A stretch of 64,000 bases of DNA, from the NCBI RefSeq assembly GCF_937903345.1, contig NZ_CALCZQ010000069.1:1-64000 (forward strand), in the 5' to 3' direction. Under the pieces are notes generated by a model. The model was not told the origin of the DNA. It searched no databases and was given only the letters and a program-made list of their open reading frames with translations. The stretch comes from an uncultured Emticicia sp. (GTDB lineage: Bacteria > Bacteroidota > Bacteroidia > Cytophagales > Spirosomataceae). Numbering within the stretch: the first letter of the stretch is position 1; the number at the start of each line of letters is the position of its first letter. Shown piece by piece: positions 51,709-60,887 of this stretch. Made by a program: the position numbers and the translations under genes.

Positions 51709-52167
51709 TTAAACCCCAAACTGATTCAGATGGTGATTAAGGTGCTTATAAAGCATATTATTCCACTCAGTTTTGTTCAATACACCGAATGAATGTGATT
51801 CCCTCCCATCAAAATGACTTTCGCCGAATTGTTGCGTTTTTATAATAAAATCAGTCAAACGTTTCTTTTCAACTTCAAAATCTTTGGTTTCTTTGATAAT
51901 AAACTGCGGAGCAGTTGATGAATTGTGTTTATAAGGAACTTCATTTGTTACGCTGTTTTTAACAATCATTTTTAAGATAAACTTTATCAAAGCATTTGGT
52001 TTTGGATGAATATCTTCATAAGTCATTTCATAAGTTACATTACAATGAGCCAACATTTGAGCAACACTCATTTTTCCCCATTTTGGTTGAGAATCTACCT
52101 TTAAATGGCTGATTCTATCAAGAATATCTGCCGAAACCTCTTTAGTAAAAACATTAGGTAGTGCCAT
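51709..52167 (-). CDS. DUF1569 (DinB-like) protein
   Basis: This 152-aa soluble protein from the ATG at 52167 (MALPNVFTKEVSADILDRISHL) replaces a longer frame whose first 29 residues are an AT-rich, Lys/Phe-biased run. The DUF1569 pattern is present: PKWGKMSVAQMLAHCNVTYEM (conserved His near 43), then VEKKRLTDFIIK, HFDGRESHSFGVLNKTEWNNMLYKHLNHHLNQFGV with a cluster of His residues. These fit the DinB-like four-helix metal-binding fold. Function is unknown, and the gene stands alone. Confidence 0.88.
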   Translation of the reverse strand: MALPNVFTKEVSADILDRISHLKVDSQPKWGKMSVAQMLAHCNVTYEMTYEDIHPKPNALIKFILKMIVKNSVTNEVPYKHNSSTAPQFIIKETKDFEVEKKRLTDFIIKTQQFGESHFDGRESHSFGVLNKTEWNNMLYKHLNHHLNQFGV

Positions 52168-52257
52168 TTTTTTTATGAATTTTAGATTTATAATTTTGTA
52201 AATTTTAAATTTTTCTCTAAAAAATTTATTTCTTAACATTCTCAGGTAATTCAAAGC

Positions 52258-52301
52258 AAAAAAAGTCGGATAATAACTTAAAAATAAAGCAATTATCCGA
52301 C
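52258..52301 (-). terminator. Terminator of the T9SS cargo gene
   Basis: GTCGGATAAT (52265-52274) and ATTATCCGAC (52292-52301) are exact complements. On the minus strand the stem is followed by a run of seven T. It lies 22 bases after the stop of the gene at 52323. Confidence 0.85.
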
Positions 52302-52322
52302 CTATGAAATGTTTTTATATTA

Positions 52323-52928
52323 TTAGTTATGTCTAACTAATAGCTTTTTTGTAACTAGTTTTTTGCCATCAACTACCAATTGATACAAGTAAATTCCCGA
52401 ATCCCAATTAGTTGTTTGAACTTTTAGCTTACGCTCGAATTTATCTAATTCATAGCTAGCAACCTCATGTCCGAGTAAGTTATAAAACGACATGGTTGCT
52501 TCGATTACGTTTCCAGTAATTACATAATCAACAGATGCGTAATCGTTTGCGGGATTTGGATAAATATTCGATACTGTAATTTTTTCGCTCGAATATAATT
52601 TATCACTATTTTCATTTACACCAATGCTTCTATCGTTAGTTGAAGGAATTTCACTGCTAGAGGCTTTACCAACTGATGGTTTTAAGGAACCGTTCAACAA
52701 GGCATTACGAAAGTATTGATTTACCACCAAAGGCTTATTTAATCTCACTTCAGAAGGCATTGGTTTACTCATAAAATCAGTTCTGTGAATACTATATTTA
52801 GTAGTTAATGTTGGCTTCTTACCTATATCTAAACGAGATTTTCCTTTCTCAACTTGAGCAAGGGCGGCGTTGGCAAAGATGACAACTCCAATCAATATTG
52901 ATAAATATTTTTGTAAATTTTTAACCAT
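52323..52928 (-). CDS. T9SS type A sorting-domain protein
   Basis: This 201-aa secreted protein has a signal peptide (NAALAQ, about residue 25). A short low-complexity middle follows, then a type IX secretion C-terminal domain (about 120-201). The latter has VSNIYPNPANDYASVDYVI, MSFYNLLGHEVAS, and GIYLYQLVVDGKKLVTKKLLV, the standard type A signal. The cargo part is too short for a recognisable enzyme, so it may be a small surface or adhesive protein. It shows that the host uses T9SS, in line with the PorE-like protein at 56503. Confidence 0.9.
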   Translation of the reverse strand: MVKNLQKYLSILIGVVIFANAALAQVEKGKSRLDIGKKPTLTTKYSIHRTDFMSKPMPSEVRLNKPLVVNQYFRNALLNGSLKPSVGKASSSEIPSTNDRSIGVNENSDKLYSSEKITVSNIYPNPANDYASVDYVITGNVIEATMSFYNLLGHEVASYELDKFERKLKVQTTNWDSGIYLYQLVVDGKKLVTKKLLVRHN

Positions 52929-53080
52929 AGATTCTCTACCTTTTTATACTTTTTAACACGTAAATTGTATGGACTATGACAAATATACGATAATGTTGTT
53001 TAAATCAAAATTATATTTTATGTATTAGACTATCATTTATGGTAAAAGGTTGCAATAAAAACAATTTTTTTTTCTTTCAT

Positions 53081-54826
53081 CTACTTTTTGGCTTCCAAAA
53101 GAGACTTTAAAACTATTTTTTCATTTTTTAATGTCAAACCAAGTATTTCGACTTTCGTTGGTTTATCTTTTTCTCGCCATTCGAAACCATCTAAACGGTT
53201 ACCATCATTGGTCAATTCAGCAGGTGGAACTAGCTTGGCATCTGGGCGACCTAAAAACGATATCCTGCTAACCTGGTTTTCCTTAAACTTCATGTTCATT
53301 TTACTACATTCGACTCGATTTACACCAATTAGCTTGTTTTTTTCGTCGAGTGCGTAGTAAATACTTTCGCCGTTACCTTCAACCATTACCGTTTCTATAC
53401 GCGTCTCTGAATTGAATGATACCGTTATCTTCCGACCCTTAATTTGATTAAAATTTAATGCTGTATCTTTCGCAATCACAAAGCCGTTGTTTATGAGGTT
53501 CATTCGACTGAGTTTGTTGTTTTTCATTTGAACGTGAATCGTGTCAGCTTCCGATTGATTTTTTTCACTCCATATTATGGGTTTAGAATAAAAATGGATA
53601 ACTGAGTCTTTCAAATCATAAATCAGTGAATCACAACGACTTTGAATGTCTGAACGATAAATTTTTACATGTCCAAATGCCTGCAATTTCTCCATTTTGG
53701 CAGCATTGCTTTTATTTTCCTTTTTGGATTGGTTTAAAGTATCGTATTTAGCTACCAAACTATCTTTTCGCTCAAAGGCATAAAGTACATCGGCACTTAA
53801 ATAAAGCGTATCTCGCTCGGCTGTACTACGCATAAGGGCATTACCCATGATTTTAGTAAAACCAGTTTTACCATCTCGGATACCTACTTTTCCATTTAAA
53901 ATAATTTTATCTTTTTTCGAGACTAATTCCACATTCCCTTTCGCAAAACCCGATTCTGTCTTTTGGTCGAAATTGAGCGTGTCGCCCGTGAGAGTATAAT
54001 CTTCGTTGACAATTTTTGAGCGTCCCTTAAAATTCGACTGCTGAGTTTGAGTATTATATGTACTTCCTGCATTGGCCACTATATCGCCATCTTTGCTTTT
54101 GATTAACGTTGGTGCTTTAAAAAGTGCCAGTTTAGTTTGGGCATTGTACTGTAAACTATCCGACTTAATTGTATATTTAGGATTCGTGATTTCGACATTT
54201 TCTTTATAATTAAAAATCTTACTTCGGGTATTATAAAAACCTTTTTCGCTCTTCAAAACACTGGAATCTTGCACAATTAAACCACGCACAGGGTAATAGG
54301 CACGGTTTTTCTGAATATCGTATTCAACCACACGGGTGGTGAGGGTTACTTTTTTATCGGTTAAAACTACCTTTTTTCCCAACACTCGGGCAAAACGAGT
54401 ATTGCCATCATAATAAAGTGTATCACCAGTAATTGTTAATGTATCGCCTTGGATTATTCTAATTTTGCCAAAAGCTTCAAGTGTGTTTGAAGTTTCGTTT
54501 TGAGTGGCACTTTGACAATACAAAATTGCTCCTCGGTGCTGAAATGAGACATTTCCCAAAAACTGGCGAGTGTAATAAGGTGATTGATTTACGCCGACTA
54601 AACTATCGGCACTCAATAAATTGATGCGTGAGCCAGATGGCGGCGGTGGATTGAGAGGTTTCTGAGCGAAAGAAAAAAAAGAAATTAACAACAAACCTAA
54701 AGTACCGGCCAACCGAGCAAATACTTCTCTGAGCGGAAGAAAAGTGAAAAATGAAAACGCTTTTAACTGCTCCCTAGTGAAGATGGGATGGAGTATTACA
54801 ATTTTATTTATACAATTTTTAATCAT
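53081..54826 (-). CDS. OstA/LptA-like envelope protein
   Basis: This 581-aa exported protein has a hydrophobic segment at about 37-55 (LLLISFFSFAQ) acting as signal peptide; the ~30 residues before it suggest a start further in, but no ATG is available. The mature part is a chain of LptA/OstA beta-jellyroll repeats: FLGNVSFQHRGAILYCQSATQ, ITGDTLYYDGNTRFARVLGKKV, FKGRSKIVNEDYTLTGDTLNF, then AKGNVELVSKKDKI. Such proteins bind lipopolysaccharide in the periplasm. This is the long Bacteroidota form. Its start lies 49 bases from tilS, across a perfect 20-bp palindrome. Confidence 0.85.
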   Translation of the reverse strand: MIKNCINKIVILHPIFTREQLKAFSFFTFLPLREVFARLAGTLGLLLISFFSFAQKPLNPPPPSGSRINLLSADSLVGVNQSPYYTRQFLGNVSFQHRGAILYCQSATQNETSNTLEAFGKIRIIQGDTLTITGDTLYYDGNTRFARVLGKKVVLTDKKVTLTTRVVEYDIQKNRAYYPVRGLIVQDSSVLKSEKGFYNTRSKIFNYKENVEITNPKYTIKSDSLQYNAQTKLALFKAPTLIKSKDGDIVANAGSTYNTQTQQSNFKGRSKIVNEDYTLTGDTLNFDQKTESGFAKGNVELVSKKDKIILNGKVGIRDGKTGFTKIMGNALMRSTAERDTLYLSADVLYAFERKDSLVAKYDTLNQSKKENKSNAAKMEKLQAFGHVKIYRSDIQSRCDSLIYDLKDSVIHFYSKPIIWSEKNQSEADTIHVQMKNNKLSRMNLINNGFVIAKDTALNFNQIKGRKITVSFNSETRIETVMVEGNGESIYYALDEKNKLIGVNRVECSKMNMKFKENQVSRISFLGRPDAKLVPPAELTNDGNRLDGFEWREKDKPTKVEILGLTLKNEKIVLKSLLEAKK

Positions 54827-54842
54827 CTTCGATTGAAACTTC

Positions 54843-54862
54843 TAATTTTGTGCACAAAATTA
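54843..54862. promoter_or_regulatory. Perfect 20-bp palindrome made of two divergent -7 boxes
   Basis: TAATTTTGTGCACAAAATTA is fully self-complementary. Each half is TAATTTTG, an exact TAnnTTTG -7 box, one on each strand. Predicted transcription starts fall near 54856 (towards tilS) and 54849 (towards the OstA-like gene), leaving leaders of about 20 and 23 bases. It occupies the middle of a 49-base spacer, which makes it both a bidirectional promoter and a possible operator. Confidence 0.65.
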
Positions 54863-54875
54863 CGTAATTGCATTC

Positions 54876-56234
54876 ATGCTTCATGCCTTCTTAACATATA
54901 TTAACGAGCAAAAGTTATGCGAACCTTCGGAAAAAGTCTTGCTAACTGTTAGCGGAGGCAAAGATTCAGTGGCGATGCTTGAACTTTTCTGTAGGGCAAA
55001 CCGTAGCGAAGGTAGCTTCCAGTTGGCCGTTGCTCATTGTAATTTCCAACTTAGAGGAAAAGACTCAGACGACGATCAAATTTTCGTAGAAAACCTTTGT
55101 AAACAAAATAAAATAGTTTTTTGTACAAAAACCTTTGATACAAAAACCTTCGCAATGCAAAATAAAGTTTCGATCGAAATGGCTGCTCGAAGCTTACGAT
55201 ATGAATGGTTCGAAAGTTTGAGACAAGAATTAAATTTTGACTATATCGCAACAGCTCATCATCTAAACGATAGCATCGAAACCGTATTGCTAAATCTTTC
55301 GAAAGGAACAGGAATGTCGGGCTTGAAGGGGATTTCCGCAAAGAAAGGGCATCTTATTCGTCCAATGCTTTTTGCTTCTCGGAAAGAAATTGATGATTAC
55401 GTGACTAAGACACGTTTGTCCTGGCGAGAAGATAGTAGTAATGCTTCTAACGATTTTCAGCGAAATTTAATTAGAAATCAAGTTATACCATTATTAAAAA
55501 AAATCAACCCAAATCTTGATCAAACTTTTGCCCGAAATCTGGAACGTTTTCATGCACTCGATGTCGATTTTCGCAAAAATCTTAGCCATTTCAAAACCGC
55601 GGTAATGCGAGAAGAAAACGGGATTTTTTTCTTGAAAATTACAATTATAAAACACTGGCAATCTGCCAATTATTATTTGGAAGAATTATTAAAAGAATTT
55701 GGTTTTAATTATTTTCAATCGAAAGAAATTTTTAACTCCCTCGATGGACTTTCTGGAAAAATGTTTTATTCGGATAATTTCATGCTTTTAAAAGATAGAG
55801 AAGAATTAGTTATTAGCTCACCTTCATCATCAGAAAAAACAATTTCTTTAAATATAGGTTTAGAGGAATTAAACGAAGGGCAAAATTTTGATTATTTTGG
55901 TAATAAATTAAAATTTACAATAATGAATATCGAGGAAATGGAAACAAATTTTGAAAAAAACGATGCCATTCTATTTGCCGATTTTGATACAATTTCTTTC
56001 CCGATCACACTTCGCAAATGGCAAAAAGGCGATTGGTTTATTCCATTCGGGATGAAAGGAAAAAAGAAAATTTCAGACTTTTTGATTGATAAGAAGATTT
56101 CTCTCAATCTTAAAAAAAGCATTTTTCTCCTCACTTCAAAAGATGCAATAATTTGGATAATCAATCACCGAGCCGATGATAGGTTCAAGCTTAATAATAC
56201 TACTAAAAAGGTGCTTAAAGTTGAAGTTGGATAG
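54876..56234 (+). CDS. tilS: tRNA(Ile)-lysidine synthase
   Basis: TilS attaches lysine to C34 of tRNA-Ile(CAU), changing its codon from AUG to AUA, an essential cytoplasmic step using ATP. The PP-loop SGGKDS is at residues 26-31. Further family blocks are AVAHCNFQLRGKDSDDDQ, SIEMAARSLRYEWFE, IATAHHLNDSIETVLLNLSKGTGMSGLKGI and REDSSNASNDFQRNLIRNQVIP. A C-terminal domain follows, with LRKWQKGDWFIPFGMKGKKKISDFLIDKKIS. At 452 aa it is the usual size. It is transcribed away from the OstA-like gene. Confidence 0.96.
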   Translation: MLHAFLTYINEQKLCEPSEKVLLTVSGGKDSVAMLELFCRANRSEGSFQLAVAHCNFQLRGKDSDDDQIFVENLCKQNKIVFCTKTFDTKTFAMQNKVSIEMAARSLRYEWFESLRQELNFDYIATAHHLNDSIETVLLNLSKGTGMSGLKGISAKKGHLIRPMLFASRKEIDDYVTKTRLSWREDSSNASNDFQRNLIRNQVIPLLKKINPNLDQTFARNLERFHALDVDFRKNLSHFKTAVMREENGIFFLKITIIKHWQSANYYLEELLKEFGFNYFQSKEIFNSLDGLSGKMFYSDNFMLLKDREELVISSPSSSEKTISLNIGLEELNEGQNFDYFGNKLKFTIMNIEEMETNFEKNDAILFADFDTISFPITLRKWQKGDWFIPFGMKGKKKISDFLIDKKISLNLKKSIFLLTSKDAIIWIINHRADDRFKLNNTTKKVLKVEVG

Positions 56235-56502
56235 ACAAATAAACAATATATAATTTTTAACAAATCATCTGAATTAAGGCATGATCCTTCATAAAAACTA
56301 CAAAATTTCACACATTCTAATTTTTTTAAGGAAGCATTTACTCTTCATACGGCTATTTAGACTTTATCATTCAAAAACCACCTTTTAATCAATTTGAAAA
56401 GCCATTTTATTTTTAGGCACGCGTTTTTAAAAAATGTATAAAACCAATTTAATTGCTATAATCATACCCATTTAATTGACAATAAAAAAAAGTACTTCAC
56501 CC

Positions 56503-58818
56503 ATGAAAAAATACAATATCTGGTTGTTGGCTTTCATAATCTTAAATGCCCAACAAACCTTCGCTCAAAGTGGTCGTTTGAAAGCTGCTAATCGCAGTTT
56601 TGACAACATGAGTTACATAGAGGCCATTCGTAGCTATGAAGATTATCTTCGCACGGCCAAAACTGGTACGCCCGAAATAAAAGAGACGCTCACAAAGCTC
56701 GCATACAGCTACCGAAAAGTACAGGATTCTCGGAATGCCGAGCGTATTTATGCAGAATTAATTGACCATCACAGCAAAGATCTTGAAAGCGAAATATATC
56801 TATATTATGCTCAAGCTTTAGCCAATAACGGCAAATACAAAGAATCACAAAAAATGTATAGTCGTTACGGCCAGGAACAAAAGACCGATATGCGTGGACG
56901 TCGTTTCACGGTGGCATATATGGATAACAGCCAATTTTATCAAGATTCAGCCACCTACAAAATTGATTACCTATACACTTTAAATTCTAGGCAGTCAGAT
57001 TTTAGTCCAATGTATTTTAAAAATGGATTGGTCTTCGTCTCAGCCCGGGAAGAAGGCGGAGCAATCAAGCGAGTTTTCATGCAAAACCAAACGCCTTTTC
57101 TAGATTTATTTATGTTTGCAGATACCGCTGAACTTCGCAAAGATAATATTATGGCGATGAAACAAGTTAGCGGAGCAGGAGGCGGTTCGATGTTTAGTGC
57201 CTCTGAAAAATTAGAATCAATGGCTACGGAAGAAAAAGAAAAGCCACTTTCAAAAATCGAACAATTCAGCAAAACACTTAATAGTAAATATCACGAAGGA
57301 CCCGTTACATTCTTTAAAGATTATAAAAAATTAGTTTTTACCAGAAATAACTACAATAAAGGTCGCAGTCGCACAAGTTCGGATGGTATGAATAAATTGA
57401 AACTTTATATGGCTACCCAAAACGATAAGCATTGGGGAGATGTAAAAGAATTATCTTTCAATAGTAACGAATATTCATGCGGACACCCTGCCTTATCACC
57501 TGACGATAGCAAATTATATTTTGTATCCGATATGCCAGGAGGCTTTGGAGGAACTGATATTTATGTGGTAGAATATAGAGGAGGAAATTGGAGTTCACCC
57601 GTTAATTTGGGTCGAGAAATCAATACCGAAGGAAATGAAATGTTCCCGTTTATGGACGAAAACGGGAATATGTATTTTTCGTCGGATGGGCACGAAGGTT
57701 TAGGTGGTTTAGATATTTTTTATGTAGAAATGAAGAAAGGAATTCCTGTAAATGATATAAAGAACCTAGGTGCACCTATAAATTCTGAAAAAGATGATTT
57801 TGGATTAATCACTAATGGGGCTCGTTCAAGCGGATATTTTAGTTCAAACCGTAAACGCGGTTATAGCGATGATAATCTTTATATGTTCAGACATGGATGC
57901 CGCCAATTAAACCTTTTAGTTTACGATGCTGAAAGTAAAAAACCACTCGAAGAAGTTGATGTTAGACTATTGAAAAATGGGGAAAATAAAGAACTATTTG
58001 TTACCGGTTTGGATGGAAAAATAACATTATGTCTAGAGACAGGTTCTGAATTTGAGTTTAAAACCTTGAAAGAAGGCTATGAGTCTAATGGTGTTGCTTA
58101 CGGAACTTTTGCATCTTCTCTCAAAAATCAGACTTCAATCACTATTTATTTAGAAAAATCTAAAGCACCGATAATCAAAGGAAAGGTTGTTTCGGAGTTA
58201 AATCAAAGTCCGATTCAAGGGGCAGTTGTAACGCTTAAAAATGGCAAAGATGGTTCGAAAGAACAAATTGTAACTGGGGAAGATGGAGGGTATGAATTCC
58301 AACCTAAAAAAGAAGGTGTTTATTCGGTAACAGCAAGTAAAGACCGTTACGCAGTAAATACCGAAAATCTAGGAAAAGTGAACCAAACTCGAACAAGTCC
58401 AAAAACTGTAGAGCAAAACTTAGGTTTGGTGGGTCAAGGCGATGTTTTTAAACTCGAAAACATTTATTACGATTACGGTCAGTTTTTTATCAGATCGGAC
58501 GCAGCTAAAGAGTTAGAAACCAAGCTCATCCCGATTTTAAAAAAATATCCAAATATGAAAATCGAGGTACGTTCCCACACCGACAGCCGTTCAAGCGATG
58601 CATTCAATTTGAAATTATCAACCGATAGAGCCAGAGCAGTACTTGATTACCTGGTTGCTCGTGGAATTGATCCCAAACGTATAGTAGCAAATGGATATGG
58701 CGAAACTGAACTACTAAATAATTGTAATGATGAAGCAGCGTGCAAAGAGGACCAACATCAAGCTAATCGTCGAACCGAATTTAAGATTCTTGACATTGCT
58801 GCATCTGGGATTAAATGA
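56503..58818 (+). CDS. PorE-like OmpA-family protein with TPR and beta-propeller
   Basis: This 771-aa exported protein starts at the ATG giving MKKYNIWLLAFIILNAQQTFAQ; a TTG 27 bases upstream is not favoured. Domains in order are TPR helices (about 25-140, YIEAIRSYEDYLRTAK), a PD40/WD40-like beta-propeller (about 145-465, ALSPDDSKLYFVSDMPGGFGGTDIY), and two carboxypeptidase-regulatory beta-sandwiches (about 470-545 and 560-635). An OmpA peptidoglycan-binding domain (about 655-770, EVRSHTDSRSSDAFNLKLSTDRA) ends the protein. This is the PorE layout of the type IX secretion system, although PorE usually has one regulatory domain. Paralogues in gliding bacteria share the layout, so the exact role is uncertain. 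Confidence 0.85.
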   Translation: MKKYNIWLLAFIILNAQQTFAQSGRLKAANRSFDNMSYIEAIRSYEDYLRTAKTGTPEIKETLTKLAYSYRKVQDSRNAERIYAELIDHHSKDLESEIYLYYAQALANNGKYKESQKMYSRYGQEQKTDMRGRRFTVAYMDNSQFYQDSATYKIDYLYTLNSRQSDFSPMYFKNGLVFVSAREEGGAIKRVFMQNQTPFLDLFMFADTAELRKDNIMAMKQVSGAGGGSMFSASEKLESMATEEKEKPLSKIEQFSKTLNSKYHEGPVTFFKDYKKLVFTRNNYNKGRSRTSSDGMNKLKLYMATQNDKHWGDVKELSFNSNEYSCGHPALSPDDSKLYFVSDMPGGFGGTDIYVVEYRGGNWSSPVNLGREINTEGNEMFPFMDENGNMYFSSDGHEGLGGLDIFYVEMKKGIPVNDIKNLGAPINSEKDDFGLITNGARSSGYFSSNRKRGYSDDNLYMFRHGCRQLNLLVYDAESKKPLEEVDVRLLKNGENKELFVTGLDGKITLCLETGSEFEFKTLKEGYESNGVAYGTFASSLKNQTSITIYLEKSKAPIIKGKVVSELNQSPIQGAVVTLKNGKDGSKEQIVTGEDGGYEFQPKKEGVYSVTASKDRYAVNTENLGKVNQTRTSPKTVEQNLGLVGQGDVFKLENIYYDYGQFFIRSDAAKELETKLIPILKKYPNMKIEVRSHTDSRSSDAFNLKLSTDRARAVLDYLVARGIDPKRIVANGYGETELLNNCNDEAACKEDQHQANRRTEFKILDIAASGIK

Positions 58819-58976
58819 GATAATTTAGTCAAAATTCGTTGGTTATAAGTCAAAAGAAAATGTAAAAACTTCTCAAAAACAAAGTAAATTAATCCATTTA
58901 TAGAAAAAAATAAGACTTTGCGATTTATCATTCTGATTTTTCCATAGTTTAGGATTAAGGTTTGTTTTTCAAAAAA

Positions 58977-59010
58977 GCATCGCCATTTAGAGTGATGCCT
59001 TTTTGTTTTT
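58977..59010 (+). terminator. Intrinsic terminator
   Basis: GCATCGC (58977-58983) pairs with GTGATGC (58992-58998) with one G-T pair around an 8-base loop, followed by a long T-rich tract. It sits about 160 bases after the PorE-like stop and before the M42 gene. Confidence 0.65.
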
Positions 59011-59068
59011 TTAGCTTTTCAAAAGTTCAATTTTTCAAAAAAAACAAGGTTTTTTCATGCTATAAGAT

Positions 59069-59076
59069 TACTTTTG
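59069..59076 (+). promoter_or_regulatory. Candidate promoter -7 box for the M42 peptidase gene
   Basis: TACTTTTG is an exact TAnnTTTG match 28 bases before the M42 ATG at 59104 and just after the terminator at 58977. No clear -33 TTG. Confidence 0.4.
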
Positions 59077-59103
59077 GTTTAAAAATATAAAATATAGCAA
59101 GCA

Positions 59104-60174
59104 ATGGCAGAAAAAAACATTGAATTTCTCTATGAATACCTAAATAATGCCTCACCTACAGGTTTTGAATCGCCAGGACAACAAATTTGGTTAGATTACA
59201 TGAAACCTTACATCGACGAACAAATCGTTGATGTATATGGAACTGCCGTTGGGGTCATAAATCCAGGACGACCCTACAAAGTAGTTATTGAAGCTCATTC
59301 TGACGAGATTTCGTGGTTTGTCAATTATATCACCGAAGACGGTTATATTTACGTACGCCGCAATGGTGGTTCTGACCACCAAATAGCCCCATCGAAGCGG
59401 GTAAATATTCATACACGTAATGGCATCGTAAAAGGCGTTTTTGGTTGGCCAGCCATCCACGTGCGTGAGTCTGCCACCGAGGAAAAGCCTACATTAAAAA
59501 ATATTTTTATTGATGTAGGTGCCGCAAAAAAAAACGAAGTTGAAGAAATGGGAATCCACGTTGGTTGTGTGATTACATTTGAGGATACTTTGATGGAACT
59601 AAACGAAAAATTCTATGTTGGCCGTGCTCTTGATAATCGCATAGGAGGCTATATAATTGCCGAAGTTGCTCGTAAACTCAAAGAAAACAACATTAAACTT
59701 CCTTTCACACTTTATGTAGTCAACGCAGTGCAAGAAGAAATTGGTTTACGTGGAGCAGAAATGATTTCTCGCAGACTGAAACCAGATGTAGCTATTTGTT
59801 GCGATGTAATTCATGACACGCAGTCACCTATGTATAATAAAAAAACTGACGGAGACTTAGCATGTGGACGTGGACCAGTACTTACCTATGGACCAGCAGT
59901 TCAAAATAATCTTTTGAATTTTATGATTGATGTTTGCACCGAGAAAAAAATACCATTCCAACGTGCAGCTGCCAGTCGCTCGACTGGAACAGACACTGAT
60001 TCGTTTGCTTATTCGGGCGAAGGCGTAGCCTCAGCTTTGATTTCATTGGCTCAAAAATATATGCACACAACCGTAGAAATGTGCCATAAAGATGACATTC
60101 AGTCTTGTATTGATATGTATTACGAAATTTTGTTGAGCTTAGAAGATGGACAAGATTTCCGTTACATAAAATAA
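59104..60174 (+). CDS. M42-family metallo-aminopeptidase (glutamyl aminopeptidase/endoglucanase-like)
   Basis: This 356-aa cytoplasmic dinuclear-metal aminopeptidase probably assembles into a dodecameric shell like other M42 (TET) enzymes. Metal-site motifs are VVIEAHSDEISWFVNYI (His and Asp), YVGRALDNRIGGYI (bridging Asp), NAVQEEIGLRGAEM (catalytic Glu pair), CCDVIHDT, and KYMHTTVEMCHKDDI (final His). Opening residues LNNASPTGFE are typical of the family. It processes peptides to amino acids. It stands alone and ends with a strong terminator. Confidence 0.93.
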   Translation: MAEKNIEFLYEYLNNASPTGFESPGQQIWLDYMKPYIDEQIVDVYGTAVGVINPGRPYKVVIEAHSDEISWFVNYITEDGYIYVRRNGGSDHQIAPSKRVNIHTRNGIVKGVFGWPAIHVRESATEEKPTLKNIFIDVGAAKKNEVEEMGIHVGCVITFEDTLMELNEKFYVGRALDNRIGGYIIAEVARKLKENNIKLPFTLYVVNAVQEEIGLRGAEMISRRLKPDVAICCDVIHDTQSPMYNKKTDGDLACGRGPVLTYGPAVQNNLLNFMIDVCTEKKIPFQRAAASRSTGTDTDSFAYSGEGVASALISLAQKYMHTTVEMCHKDDIQSCIDMYYEILLSLEDGQDFRYIK

Positions 60175-60185
60175 AAAAAAGTTTC

Positions 60186-60226
60186 AATCCTGTGAGTTTT
60201 CCAAAAAACTCACAGGATTTTGTTTA
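60186..60226 (+). terminator. Intrinsic terminator after the M42 gene
   Basis: AATCCTGTGAGTTTT (60186-60200) and AAAACTCACAGGATT (60205-60219) are exact complements around CCAA, followed by TTTGTTT. It lies 12 bases after the stop. Confidence 0.88.
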
Positions 60227-60887
60227 CCAAATGTAAAGTTTAAGTCCAACAAACCAAAAAATTCTTGCAAGAAGAAACAATTATATATTGTTTTTGCTAT
60301 ACTTTTTCATTTCAACTTAAATACACAAAGCATTTTTATTAGTCTATATATAGAAGTTATTTAGAACTACTTTTATATTGAAAAAAATAATTATCTAACC
60401 TCTTGCAGCTTCTGACTATCATTTGGATTTAGTCAAAAAAGTATAATTTCACTTTATAAAGACTCAACTCACAAATCTATCAAGGAGCAGAAGACAATTG
60501 TTTGAAAAAACTTTTTTTGAGAATATTTTTAAAGGCTTAGCAAAAAAATCAATTTTACGGCTTTGGACATAATAATAAATGAACGATAAAACAAGCCGAC
60601 AAAACCTTGTCAATTGTAATTAAGATGCAAGAATCAAACAATTGGCAGCTATTCTGTAAAACTTTCCAAAAGTAAAATTTTACCTTAGACTGCCAATGAA
60701 CTTTAAAACCAACTTCCATTACCTATATCAGAATTTTGTTTTTAACCTTGGTATTCACAGCTAAAAACGGATACATATTAGAGAGGTAACCTGTAAAAAA
60801 GCCAATGATAAAGTTTGTATTTGGCGGAATGAAATAATTTCGAATATAGGTACAATGGAGGAAAAGTGAACATATAATACTAATTTC
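60227..60887. other. Long spacer with no recognised gene
   Basis: This 661-base AT-rich stretch between the M42 terminator and the radical SAM gene has stop codons in all frames. The only open frame (minus strand, 60723-60929) is short and overlaps the start of the next gene. I looked for tRNA, tmRNA, RNase P, SRP and 6S-like cores and saw none. It may hold an AT-rich regulatory RNA or a decayed gene, but nothing in it supports a definite call. Confidence 0.5.
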
